Positions 16,171 to 24,243 of a DNA stretch of 37,633 nt are shown here, one piece after another (the stretch's first letter is position 1; every line of letters starts with the position of its first letter). Source of the DNA: an uncultured Acidimicrobiales bacterium (lineage in GTDB: Bacteria > Actinomycetota > Acidimicrobiia > Acidimicrobiales > SZUA-35). The notes beneath the pieces were generated by a model. It was not told the DNA's origin, searched no databases, and saw nothing but the letters and a program-made list of their open reading frames with translations. The stretch spans positions 1 through 37,633 of the forward strand of contig CALJMD010000386.1 in the NCBI GenBank assembly GCA_937981915.1, read 5' to 3'. Position numbers and translations under genes: made by a program.

Positions 16171-16700
16171 CACTCAGTCAACAGCCGACAAACCAGCCGG
16201 GTAAAACTGGAGGACGCAGAAGCCGGGAACCGGGAAACTGGAGCCAGGTGGAAGTGAAATCGCAGCAGGAACGTCGGTCGATTGGGGAGAAGTGGTTTCG
16301 TTCGAAAGACGGAAGCTCACTGCGGCCCTCGGGTCACTCCCAAACGAGAAGAAGCCGGATGTGGGAAGCGCCCTCGGGTAGCCAAACGCTGAAGGAATCG
16401 GATCGAGCAGGAGAGCGAGTGGAAGGATTTCACATCGGCCCCGCACCTCGAAGAAGAGAACGATCTTCGGATCGGCCTCGGACATCGAAGCTGGGAAGAT
16501 GCTTGGGAGGGGACACCCTGCAAAGGGCTTGATCTTCCCAAAAAGCAAACTGCCCGCAAGGCCTCGGCCGAACGGGCAGTCAAACACTTTCGAGACGAAC
16601 AGTACACCTGAATAGATCGTTAGTGACGGACCGCTTCGAACTTTATGGCGCTCCCGGATGTGAAGGCTTCGGCTGACACACCGGGAGCGTCACACTTTTT
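16171..16700 (+). ncRNA. Candidate structured ncRNA or long attenuating leader
   Basis: This stretch of about 530 nt lies between the enoyl-CoA hydratase gene and a glycosyltransferase gene. It has no protein with recognisable composition in any frame and is strikingly purine-rich on the plus strand. Visible helices include GGGAAGAT (16493-16500) with ATCTTCCC (16532-16539), an inner AGGG-GACA-CCCT-like hairpin, and ACTGCCCG (16549-16556) with CGGGCAGT (16573-16580) enclosing GGCC/GGCC. A promoter-like sequence precedes it and an intrinsic terminator ends it. I checked by eye for RNase P (GGAAAGUCC core), tmRNA (3' CCA and T-arm) and 16S rRNA and found none. It could instead be the 5' leader of the downstream GT2 gene, whose ATG is 20 nt past the terminator. 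Confidence 0.45.
16649..16700 (+). terminator. Rho-independent terminator with UUCG loop
   Basis: CGCTCCCGG (16649-16657) pairs with CCGGGAGCG (16681-16689). An inner TGTG/CACA and GGC-TTCG-GCT hairpin completes a long stem, followed by TCACACTTTTTG. It ends the RNA above and lies 20 nt before the GT2 start codon, so it could also act as an attenuator. Confidence 0.8.
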
Positions 16701-16720
16701 GTCACCACCCCCCTCGCACG

Positions 16721-17941
16721 ATGAACAACCACCACGTCACCATTGCCATACCGACCTTCAATCGGGCTCAACTTCTGTCGAACGCGTTGAACAGCGCGCT
16801 CGCTCAGGATCACCCGAATCTGGACATAGTGGTTCTCGACAACGCATCAACCGACAAGACTGCCTCGGTGGTCAAGACCGTCGGCGACGACCGGGTCCGG
16901 CATGTCCGCCATCGCGAGAACACTGGACTGGTACGCAACTTCAACTACGCCATCGAGCACAACGCCAGTGAGTACCTGGTCATTCTTCAAGATGACGACA
17001 TCCTCGAACCCAGCTTTGTCAGCCGGTCGCTGGCCGCCTTCGAACAACACCCCAGCGCTGCACTGTCGTTCAGTGACACCACCAACATCGACGTGGCCGG
17101 CCAACCACTACCGGCGACCGCCGACCCGTTCGACTTCGACGGTGGCCTGATCGACGGGCATCACTATCTGCGCCGCGTGGTCGCCGGCGAGAACCTGGTC
17201 ATCAACGTGTCGAACGTCGTGATGAGAGCGTCCGCTCTAGCCGACGTTGGAGCGTTCGACGCGCCGCACTCCACCATCACCATCAACTCCAACCTGTACT
17301 TCCGGCTGGCCGCCCGCTTCGACTTTGTTCACGTCTCCGAACCGTTGGTCCAGATCCGCAAACATGCTGGCGCCGATCACCTTCAACGAGAAACCGACAC
17401 CGCCCCGCTAGCCATGCTGGCCGAACGCGGCGACGCCGCAATTCACCTCCTGGGATCCGACTTTGGGGCCGACGAGGCCAACCGAAAATGGCTAACGGAA
17501 CGGATGGCTCATCTCAGCATGCGCCGCAGTGAAACCACGGCAGCGTTGGTCCCCGACCTCACCCTCGCCCACAACGACCGGCGGGCAATGGCCCTCGAAG
17601 AACTCGCCGCAATCTCCAAACCCGGTGACATCATCGTCCTGGCCGACAACGACGAGTTTGACTCACGCCCACTGGCCGACCGACAGGTTCTCCCGTTCTT
17701 GGAACACGACGGTTACTACTGGGGTCCGCCGGAGAACTCCGAGGCGGCCATCGCCGAACTGCAGCGGATGCGAAACCAGGGTGCCACGTTCTTCTGTTTC
17801 GCCTGGCCAACCTTCTGGTGGTACGACTACTACCACGGCTTCAGGGATGTTCTGCGCCGAGACTTCCCGTGCGTGTTGGCCAACAGCCGAGTGATTGTCT
17901 TTGAGCTCACCAACTCACGATTCGGGGCCGAACTCCCGTAG
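16721..17941 (+). CDS. GT2 family glycosyltransferase with extra C-terminal domain
   Basis: 406 residues. The GT-A domain (1-about 230) opens with VTIAIPTFNRAQLLSNALNS, has VVLDNASTDKT and the DxD-like LQDDDILEPSFV (D91-D93 region), typical of inverting GT2 enzymes using nucleotide sugars. Residues about 285-406 form a second, compact aromatic-rich domain (ALEELAAISKPGDIIVLADNDEF, then FFCFAWPTFWWYDYYHGF) not part of a normal GT2; its role is unknown to me. No signal peptide or membrane helix, so it acts at the inner face of the membrane or in the cytosol. There is no clear Shine-Dalgarno and the ATG is 20 nt beyond a terminator, so initiation may be leaderless or attenuated. Its last 27 bp overlap the convergent MscS gene. 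Confidence 0.88.
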   Translation: MNNHHVTIAIPTFNRAQLLSNALNSALAQDHPNLDIVVLDNASTDKTASVVKTVGDDRVRHVRHRENTGLVRNFNYAIEHNASEYLVILQDDDILEPSFVSRSLAAFEQHPSAALSFSDTTNIDVAGQPLPATADPFDFDGGLIDGHHYLRRVVAGENLVINVSNVVMRASALADVGAFDAPHSTITINSNLYFRLAARFDFVHVSEPLVQIRKHAGADHLQRETDTAPLAMLAERGDAAIHLLGSDFGADEANRKWLTERMAHLSMRRSETTAALVPDLTLAHNDRRAMALEELAAISKPGDIIVLADNDEFDSRPLADRQVLPFLEHDGYYWGPPENSEAAIAELQRMRNQGATFFCFAWPTFWWYDYYHGFRDVLRRDFPCVLANSRVIVFELTNSRFGAELP

Positions 17942-19003
17942 ATCGTGGGGCAGCCGGATCGGGGCGGTATCAACGTTGGGTCGCAGACCGCGTGGCGTCG
18001 CCGGTTCATCTTGACGGAGCCAGATTGTTCGCTGCGGGAACGGAATCTCAATGCCGGCTTCCTCCAGCGCATCCTTAATTCGGATTCGCAGCTCGCGGGC
18101 CACCACCCACTGCTCGGCCGGGTCGGTCTTGACCACCAGGCGAATCACCACACCGTCGGGGGCCAGACGCTCAACCCCCCACACTTCCGGCGGTTCAATG
18201 ATGTCACCCTTGGTGAAGCCGGTGTCGCGCCACAACTGGTCGGCGACACGCTGGATGATTCCTTCCGCCCTGCGAACGTCGGTGTCGTAGGCGACTTCGA
18301 TGTCGAGAACGGCCCTGGACCACAGCTGGGATTTGTTGGCCACCCGTCGAATTTCGGAGTTACGAATGTGCCATACCGTTCCGTTCACATCACGAAGCGT
18401 CGTCACCCGCAACGACACCGCCTCGACCACGCCGTTGGCCTCCCCGACGTCGATCACGTCGCCGACGCCGAACTGGTCTTCGATCAACATGAAGAAACCG
18501 GACAAGAAGTCCGCCACCACCGACTGGGCACCGAAGCCGAGGGCAACACCCAACACTCCGGCGCCGGCCAGCAACGGAGCCAAATCAATGCTGAACTCGC
18601 CCAGTATGAGAAACGAGGCAACCGACCACACCACCACCGTGGTCAGCGACGAAAGAATCGACACAATCGTGGTCACCCGCAAAGCGGCACGGCCTCGAAA
18701 CGCCTCTTCGTCTTCGCCTCGGGCGTTGCGTCCACGCCCGTTGAGCTGGTTCCACTGCTGAGCGCTTCGTTCGGCCACTTGGTTGCCGAAACGCGAAACC
18801 GCTCGACGGATCAGGCGGGTGACCACGAAGGCCACAAAGATGATGAAGACGATCCTCAACGGCCGATCAAAGAGGTAGTTGGCCAAGGTGGCCCACGTCT
18901 CCGACCCGGTCCGCTCCGCCACCCAGCCACAAATGAGGCTGCCTTCTTCGCCGCAGGCGGCCGCACCGAAGATCGCCATCACGATTCCAGCCAAAATCGA
19001 CAT
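17915..19003 (-). CDS. MscS family small-conductance mechanosensitive channel
   Basis: 362 residues. An N-terminal hydrophobic segment (1-20, with two Cys near 17 and 25) is followed by membrane helices at about 48-68 and 120-145. The pore helix TM3 is LAGAGVLGVALGFGAQSVVADFLSGFF, with the Gly/Ala packing characteristic of MscS. The cytosolic beta domain starts at FGVGDVIDVGEANGVVEAVSLRVTTLRDVNGTVWHIRNSEI, and an alpha/beta domain completes the vestibule. It releases solutes on hypo-osmotic shock. The C-terminus overlaps the GT2 gene by 27 bp in the convergent direction. It is divergent from the LLM gene. Confidence 0.95.
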   Translation of the reverse strand: MSILAGIVMAIFGAAACGEEGSLICGWVAERTGSETWATLANYLFDRPLRIVFIIFVAFVVTRLIRRAVSRFGNQVAERSAQQWNQLNGRGRNARGEDEEAFRGRAALRVTTIVSILSSLTTVVVWSVASFLILGEFSIDLAPLLAGAGVLGVALGFGAQSVVADFLSGFFMLIEDQFGVGDVIDVGEANGVVEAVSLRVTTLRDVNGTVWHIRNSEIRRVANKSQLWSRAVLDIEVAYDTDVRRAEGIIQRVADQLWRDTGFTKGDIIEPPEVWGVERLAPDGVVIRLVVKTDPAEQWVVARELRIRIKDALEEAGIEIPFPQRTIWLRQDEPATPRGLRPNVDTAPIRLPHDLREFGPES

Positions 19004-19108
19004 TGAACCAGCATCCAGTCAAGGTACTCCACTCGTACCTTCCTACCGAGCAGCTAACAGACATCACGGCCAACGGCCAGCGCAGGTCGAGACGAACGGG
19101 GCGAACTA

Positions 19109-20014
19109 ATGTCAGCAACCGCACAGGGCGAACGACTGGAACTTGGTCTGGTCACCATGCCAATTCACGATTGGAGCCACACACTGGCTCGAGCGAATGA
19201 GATCGAAGGCATGGGTTTCGATCACCTCTGGTTGTACGACCACCATTCGTGGCGCCACTACCGCGATCACACCTGGCACTCGACCGTTCCGTGGTTGGCC
19301 GGGCTGGCGACCGCCACGTCGACCATCAGACTCGGCACCATGGTGTCGAGCCCCAATTTGCGTCACCCGGCCACCATGGCCAAAGACGCTATGACCTTGG
19401 ATCATCTCTCGGCTGGACGGATGATCCTTGGCCTGGGCGCTGGCACCAGCGGGTTCGACGCCGACGTGTTCGGCGAGCCGACGCTTATCCCTCGGGAACG
19501 AGCCGATCGCTTCATCGAATATGTGGAGGTCGTCGACCACCTTCTATCAGGCGGAACCAATCACAAGGGCACCTGGTACACGGTGGACGAGGCTCGAACA
19601 GTGCCCGGCAGTGTTCAACAACCACGGCTTCCGTTGGCCGTTGCCGCCGGCGGGCCGAGAACCCTTCGCATGGCGGTTGAGCGGGCCGATGTTTTGATCA
19701 CGCTGGGCATTCCAAGCAAACCGGTCGAGTCACTGGACGGATTCATCGAGCAATTGGCTTCACAGGCAGCCGATGTCGAGAAACACTGCGACGCAATCAG
19801 CCGTGACCCTGATTCGCTGCGGCGGCTTGTCTTTGTCTCGTCTAATAGAAGCGAGCCAATGGCCTCGTTCGATGCGTTCGTGGAGTTCGCCAGCCGAGTC
19901 GCTGCGCTTGGCTACCAGTCGATCGTGGTACACGACCGAGAGGGCGCCGATCCGGCGCTCAATTTCGACCCGGATCTTCTCCCTCAACTGGCGGCGTGGG
20001 ACCGATCGGTCTGA
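19109..20014 (+). CDS. LLM-class flavin-dependent oxidoreductase
   Basis: 301 residues, a luciferase-like TIM barrel. Signature parts are LELGLVTMPIHDWSHTLARANEIEGMGFDHLWLYDHH near the N-terminus, IRLGTMVSSPNLRHPATMAKDAMTLDHLSAGRMILGLGAG in the centre, and PRLPLAVAAGGPRTLRMAVERADVLIT, which binds the cofactor phosphate in the family. Actinobacterial members often use coenzyme F420, and others use FMN; the sequence does not decide. The substrate is unknown. Start ATG 19109 keeps the normal N-terminus. It is divergently transcribed from the MscS gene across 105 bp. Confidence 0.93.
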   Translation: MSATAQGERLELGLVTMPIHDWSHTLARANEIEGMGFDHLWLYDHHSWRHYRDHTWHSTVPWLAGLATATSTIRLGTMVSSPNLRHPATMAKDAMTLDHLSAGRMILGLGAGTSGFDADVFGEPTLIPRERADRFIEYVEVVDHLLSGGTNHKGTWYTVDEARTVPGSVQQPRLPLAVAAGGPRTLRMAVERADVLITLGIPSKPVESLDGFIEQLASQAADVEKHCDAISRDPDSLRRLVFVSSNRSEPMASFDAFVEFASRVAALGYQSIVVHDREGADPALNFDPDLLPQLAAWDRSV

Positions 20015-20078
20015 TCACCCGACTACCCAACTATTCAATGTTATCCACAGGCTGCTGGGCATAACTGCGGTCGAGGTA

Positions 20079-21806
20079 ATGATTAGGCAAAGGATGACCA
20101 ATGTGCGACGAAATTGGTCGGTTTTGTTACGGAATGTCATTAATCTCCCAAGTGTGCAGAACGGACGGGCGGCGTACCCCGGACCCGATAGAGGTGGCCT
20201 AGGCCGAGCGCTCCTACCTGTTGCGGCAGTGGCGCTCCTTCTTGTTGGCTTCACTCTGGTTACTGTCCTCACCCCAAACGGGGGAGGTCAGATTCAGGTA
20301 ATCGGCGACGAATCAACCGCTGACACCCTCAACGACGGCACCAGCAGCTCCACTTCGCAACCACGAGGCACGTTCCAAATAGAAGGAGCGACCGGGGCAG
20401 CGGTTCCCGCTGACGGCCAGAACGCTCTAAGTCTGTTCGCCGCCACCGGTGAAGGCGACACCACTACAACCGGCGGGATTGATGACGATCCCACCACCAC
20501 CGAAGGCGACCCCACCACCACCGGCGCAGACACAACGGGAGCCACCAACGGCAACCCCGACACCACCTCTGACCGCGGCACTACGGCCGAAACCTCCACC
20601 ACTGCCCGCCAGACCACAGCGTCGTCGAGCACCATGCGGACGACGGGCACTGAGCGAACCACTACCACCAGTCGACGTACCACTACGACCCAGCGCGCCA
20701 CGACCAGCCCAACAACGCAGCGCACCACAACAACGCAGCGCACCACCACCACACAACGGACGACAACGACGCAGCGCGCCACCACGACGCCAACAACGCA
20801 GCGCACCACTACGACACAGGCCACCACCACGACGACCCGGCCGACCACGGCTTCCACGCAGCCACCCAGCGGTGACGTTGTCTGGGTTGACGCCAGCGCA
20901 TCGGGCGGCGGCAACGGTTCGCAGGCCTCCCCATACCGCACCATCAACGAAGGAATCCTGGCTGTGCGAGCCGGTGAGACCCTCATGGTGAAGGGCGGCA
21001 CCTACCGGGAGCTGGTGAACCCCGGCTACCGAATGCCTAAGGGCACCTCAAGCGCTCGGATCAACATGACCAACGCTCCGGGCGAGCGGGTTGTCATCCA
21101 GGGACGAGTCATCCTTACCGACATGGACTACTGGACCATCTCCGGTATCAACGTCACCTGGGACAATAACAACGGCAGCTCCGTTGAACACCTGATCATC
21201 ATGAACGGCGGCGTCGACTGGGTGTGGCAGGAATCCGAGTTCTGGGGAGCCAAGGCCTTCTCGGCCATGCTGGTCACGCAAAATCCCCGAAACTTCACTC
21301 TGCGCAAGCTCTACATTCACGACACCTACCCCACCAACGACACCAACCAGGATCATTTGATTTACTGCGCTTGTGGCACCGGTGGCGGCACCATCGAACG
21401 TAACCTGCTCGTGGGTTCGGCCAACGGGCGAGCAATCAAGGTTGGCGGAACAAACAGCTCCAGCCCGTCGATTGGCAACGTCAAGATCCGCTACAACACG
21501 ATGAGCGGCAACCTCGGACCGTCGAGCATTCAGTTGAGCTTCAACACCTCGAACATCACCATGGAACGCAACATAATGGTGGGAGCCAAGAGCTACGCCG
21601 AGAACATCAGCGTCTACCAGCTGAACGGCTCGAACAATCGAGCAGCCAACAACATCGGCTATGACTCTCAGGGTGTGCTGGCCTCGCAAATCAGTGACGG
21701 TGGCGGCAACATCTACCGCAACCCTCAACTGCAGGCCGGGTCTAGCTATAACAGCTACGCCCCGCAGGACAGCCAGTCCAAGGCCTACGGCCACCTAGCG
21801 CCGTAA
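20079..21806 (+). CDS. Membrane-anchored parallel beta-helix protein with Thr-rich spacer
   Basis: About 575 residues. One membrane anchor or uncleaved signal (about 40-63, LLPVAAVALLLVGFTLVTVL) is followed by a spacer of about 200 residues. The spacer is dominated by Thr with TTTTQRTTTTQR-type repeats, likely an extended cell-wall-spanning and possibly O-mannosylated stalk. The C-terminal about 310 residues begin VVWVDASASGGGNGSQASPYRTINEGI, the standard opening of DUF1565/pectate-lyase-like right-handed beta-helices, and continue as repeated short strands (NITMERNIMVG, NVKIRYNTMSG). Such domains bind or cleave polysaccharides, which fits the surrounding glycosylation genes. Starts at ATG 20079, ATG 20094 and GTG 20103 are all possible. 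The frame is open further upstream, but that part overlaps the LLM gene and is non-coding in style. Confidence 0.87.
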   Translation: MIRQRMTNVRRNWSVLLRNVINLPSVQNGRAAYPGPDRGGLGRALLPVAAVALLLVGFTLVTVLTPNGGGQIQVIGDESTADTLNDGTSSSTSQPRGTFQIEGATGAAVPADGQNALSLFAATGEGDTTTTGGIDDDPTTTEGDPTTTGADTTGATNGNPDTTSDRGTTAETSTTARQTTASSSTMRTTGTERTTTTSRRTTTTQRATTSPTTQRTTTTQRTTTTQRTTTTQRATTTPTTQRTTTTQATTTTTRPTTASTQPPSGDVVWVDASASGGGNGSQASPYRTINEGILAVRAGETLMVKGGTYRELVNPGYRMPKGTSSARINMTNAPGERVVIQGRVILTDMDYWTISGINVTWDNNNGSSVEHLIIMNGGVDWVWQESEFWGAKAFSAMLVTQNPRNFTLRKLYIHDTYPTNDTNQDHLIYCACGTGGGTIERNLLVGSANGRAIKVGGTNSSSPSIGNVKIRYNTMSGNLGPSSIQLSFNTSNITMERNIMVGAKSYAENISVYQLNGSNNRAANNIGYDSQGVLASQISDGGGNIYRNPQLQAGSSYNSYAPQDSQSKAYGHLAP

Positions 21807-21843
21807 CCCAACGCCCCCCTCCGGTCCTCAGCCCGAGTGGGTT

Positions 21844-22629
21844 TCAGCCCCGCAGCCGCCGCACCGAAGACAACCACTGGGGCATCTCACCCCGACGGTC
21901 GGCCACGATTGCTGCGTAGATCACGATGAGGCTGGCACCCAGCATTTCGCCGCCGTCTTCAACGATGGCGAACAGCGTGTTGGCGACGTAGCCGAAACTG
22001 CTGAGGCCGTGCACCAGATCAACTGATACTGCGAAGAAGCCGGCCACCATAAGAAGCAACATTAGGTCGACACTCAGTCGCCGAAATAGGCCAGGCGAGA
22101 AGACCATGCCGATGGCGGCCACAACAAACATGACCAGCGCAACCAAACCCAGGTAGCCGAATTCGGTGATGGCAACAGCATCAATACCTGACGGTAGGAA
22201 TGGCTCGACGGACGGCGAGAATCGCGCTCCTACGCCCTCGTGGATCATCAACGCATCGTCAGCCAGTAAGAACAAGAATCCGGCGGTCCATACAAAAAGC
22301 CATCGAACACGGCGGTTAACGGCCAGAAAACCCAGCAGACAAGCGATGACGAAGAACTTCACATACTGAAAGATCTCGGGGTAGCTGCCGTCGATGCTCA
22401 GCCGGAACATCGGATTCTGGAGGAACGGCGTGGTTAGCTGAATTGCTCGCAATGCAGCAAACAACGCGTCGCCGCCTAGTGCCACGATCGCCACTTTGAG
22501 AGCCGTGGGAGTCATCGCCTGCGTAGCGAAGCTACTCAGCGAAAGCCGGCCGTTACGGTTGGCGTCTGTTCGGGTTTCAGGGTCTGCATCATCTGCATGA
22601 CCGGGGGCGTGCCCTGCAAGTAGGCTCAT
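21844..22629 (-). CDS. Polytopic membrane protein of unknown function
   Basis: 261 residues from ATG 22629. This start has GAGAGGG 8 nt upstream. An ATG at 22746 would add 39 polar residues and lacks a ribosome site. After a hydrophilic N-terminus (1-about 40) there are six or seven membrane helices, including KVAIVALGGDALFAALRAI, VKFFVIACLLGFLAV, WLFVWTAGFLFLLADDALMI and LMLLLMVAGFFAVSVDLV. Conserved-looking charged residues lie within or next to helices (ADDALMIHEG, EDGGEMLGAS), a pattern that can indicate a catalytic or metal site. I do not recognise the family. It is convergent with the beta-helix gene and divergent from the GT4 operon. Confidence 0.82.
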   Translation of the reverse strand: MSLLAGHAPGHADDADPETRTDANRNGRLSLSSFATQAMTPTALKVAIVALGGDALFAALRAIQLTTPFLQNPMFRLSIDGSYPEIFQYVKFFVIACLLGFLAVNRRVRWLFVWTAGFLFLLADDALMIHEGVGARFSPSVEPFLPSGIDAVAITEFGYLGLVALVMFVVAAIGMVFSPGLFRRLSVDLMLLLMVAGFFAVSVDLVHGLSSFGYVANTLFAIVEDGGEMLGASLIVIYAAIVADRRGEMPQWLSSVRRLRG

Positions 22630-23004
22630 CAGAGTTTCCCTCTCGTGTCGCCCTCTTGTTCCGGTGACAACGGGCCCTAGCTCCGCCGCTATCGGTACAA
22701 GAATTTCTGCTTGAGTCGCTGCGCCACCATGCTTGCCACTCGACATTCATGATAACTCACCTATCTGCTTCGACGTAACGGCAAGTTCACCTACCGTTTA
22801 CCCGGGAGGATCAACCCATGTCGTGGACATGTGCCCAGTGAATACATCTGCCTACACCCGGCGACATTCAGACGGTCGGAGCTACCCTTTAGATGGCAAG
22901 CAATACGTCCGCCAAGGTTGGTGGCGGCACTCTGAGACGAGCACGGTTCGAAGGCTTCTTTGGGCTGGCTGTGAAGGCATAACAATGAACGCAGGGAATT
23001 CGTA
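22630..23004. promoter_or_regulatory. Divergent regulatory region of the GT4-flippase operon
   Basis: 375 bp with no gene I can support. It contains a palindrome CATGTC-GTG-GACATG (22817-22831) and a hairpin CCGCCA (22909-22914) with TGGCGG (22922-22927). The first is operator-like; the second lies in the presumed leader of the plus-strand operon. The GT4 gene has AGGGA about 8 nt before its ATG. No clear -35/-10 pair stands out. Confidence 0.45.
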
Positions 23005-24243
23005 ATGAACGTTGGTTACGTCGTGTCTCGGTTCCCGAAAACCACTGAGACATTCATCGCTCGTGAGGCGCTCGGCGTCAGTCAACGCGGTCACGACGTG
23101 TCCGTGCTTGCCCTGTATCGGGAGAAAGACCAGATCGTTCAGCCTGAAGCGGCCGGGTTCCTCCCCGGACTCACTGCTGCCGGAGACGCCTCGCCACTGC
23201 AGCTGCTTGCCTCCCAGACGCGCTGGCTGTTCCGTTCCCCCCGACGCTGGGCTCGCATGTGGGCCCGGGCCGTCGCCGGGAACATCAAGTCCCCACAATT
23301 CCTGGCTCGCGCCCTGGTGATTTCCCTCGGGACACCATGGACGGCCGACCAAATAGCCGATCATGGACTTGAGCATCTCCACGCGCATTGGGGCACCCAC
23401 TCTGCTCTGTTCGCCTATCAGCTTTCGATCCTGACCGGGTTGCCCTATTCGGTGACCCTTCACGCCCACGACCTCTACATCCACCAGGTCATGCTGGGCG
23501 AGAAGCTGGGCAACGCCGAAACGGTCGTGACCATCTCCGAACACAACCGGGAGATGATCAAGCGGCTGTACCCCGACGTCGCCGACAAGATCGAGGTCGT
23601 TCACTGCGGTGTCGACGTATCCACTATCGCTCCCCGCTCGGCGTCACCGATGAACGAGCCGCCGAGGGTGGCGGTGGTCGCCGGGCTACGGGAATACAAG
23701 GGTCACGCCTACCTGATCGAAGCTCACAAAATTCTCCAAGAGCGAGGCGTCGACCTGAAGATCGACATTGTGGGCGACGGCCCACTTCGCGAGGGTCTCG
23801 AAGCGATGGTCGCCAACTCATCGGTCGCTGACAAGATCGTGTTCCACGGCGCTCGCCCGGTTGATGAAGCCATCAAGATCGTCAGCCAGGCTGACGCTTT
23901 TGCGTTGCCGTCTGTGGTCTTGGACAACGGACGTAAAGACGGCATTCCGGTTGCCCTCATGGAGGCGATGGCCCTTCGGGTTCCCGTCATCAGCACCCGG
24001 GTTTCCGGTATCCCCGAGCTGGTGGAACACGAAGTCACCGGGCTCCTGGCTGATGAGCGGGACGCCGTCGGCCTGGCCGATGCTCTTGAGCGGATGCTCA
24101 CCGACCACGATCTCCGTGAACGCTTGGCCGACGCCGGCCGGCAACGGGTAGTCGACCAGTTCGACTTACGCCAGACCGTCAACTCCATGGATCGCATCAT
24201 CCGCGGCAACGACGCCACCCTCTCAACGGGAGCTGACCAATGA
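23005..24243 (+). CDS. GT4 family glycosyltransferase, WcaL/colanic-acid type
   Basis: 412 residues, two Rossmann domains (GT-B). The N-terminus NVGYVVSRFPKTTETFIAREAL is typical of the WcaL-like group, which recognise an acceptor sugar on a lipid carrier. HAHWGTHSALFAYQLS and VTLHAHDLYIH are the usual acceptor-domain motifs. In the donor domain DGIPVALMEAMA gives the EX7E-type motif with Asp in the first position, followed by PVISTRVSGIPELV. It is retaining and uses a nucleotide sugar. First gene of a tight plus-strand run; its TGA overlaps the next ATG by 4 bp (ATGA). Confidence 0.92.
   Translation: MNVGYVVSRFPKTTETFIAREALGVSQRGHDVSVLALYREKDQIVQPEAAGFLPGLTAAGDASPLQLLASQTRWLFRSPRRWARMWARAVAGNIKSPQFLARALVISLGTPWTADQIADHGLEHLHAHWGTHSALFAYQLSILTGLPYSVTLHAHDLYIHQVMLGEKLGNAETVVTISEHNREMIKRLYPDVADKIEVVHCGVDVSTIAPRSASPMNEPPRVAVVAGLREYKGHAYLIEAHKILQERGVDLKIDIVGDGPLREGLEAMVANSSVADKIVFHGARPVDEAIKIVSQADAFALPSVVLDNGRKDGIPVALMEAMALRVPVISTRVSGIPELVEHEVTGLLADERDAVGLADALERMLTDHDLRERLADAGRQRVVDQFDLRQTVNSMDRIIRGNDATLSTGADQ

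Noticed and set aside
16195-16260. Short resemblance to a 16S rRNA stretch (GGGAAACTGGAGC)
   Set aside because: The similarity covers about 13 bases and none of the flanking conserved rRNA sequence is present.
16285-16310. GGGG...GGTTTCG resembling the 5' end of tmRNA
   Set aside because: No matching 3' end with T-arm and CCA, and no tag reading frame followed by stops.
16155-16587. Overlapping 125- and 137-codon frames on both strands in the 16.2-16.6 kb gap
   Set aside because: Their translations are rich in Ser, Arg, Pro or Gly without domain-like pattern, neither has a ribosome site, and hairpins explain the region better.
20041-20049. Exact DnaA-box sequence TTATCCACA
   Set aside because: Only one copy, inside a gene-to-gene gap, with no cluster, AT-rich unwinding region or dnaA/dnaN nearby; one chance hit in this length is not surprising.
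19773-20078. N-terminal extension of the beta-helix protein into the LLM gene
   Set aside because: It would overlap a conserved gene by 242 bp and places a non-signal sequence before the membrane anchor.
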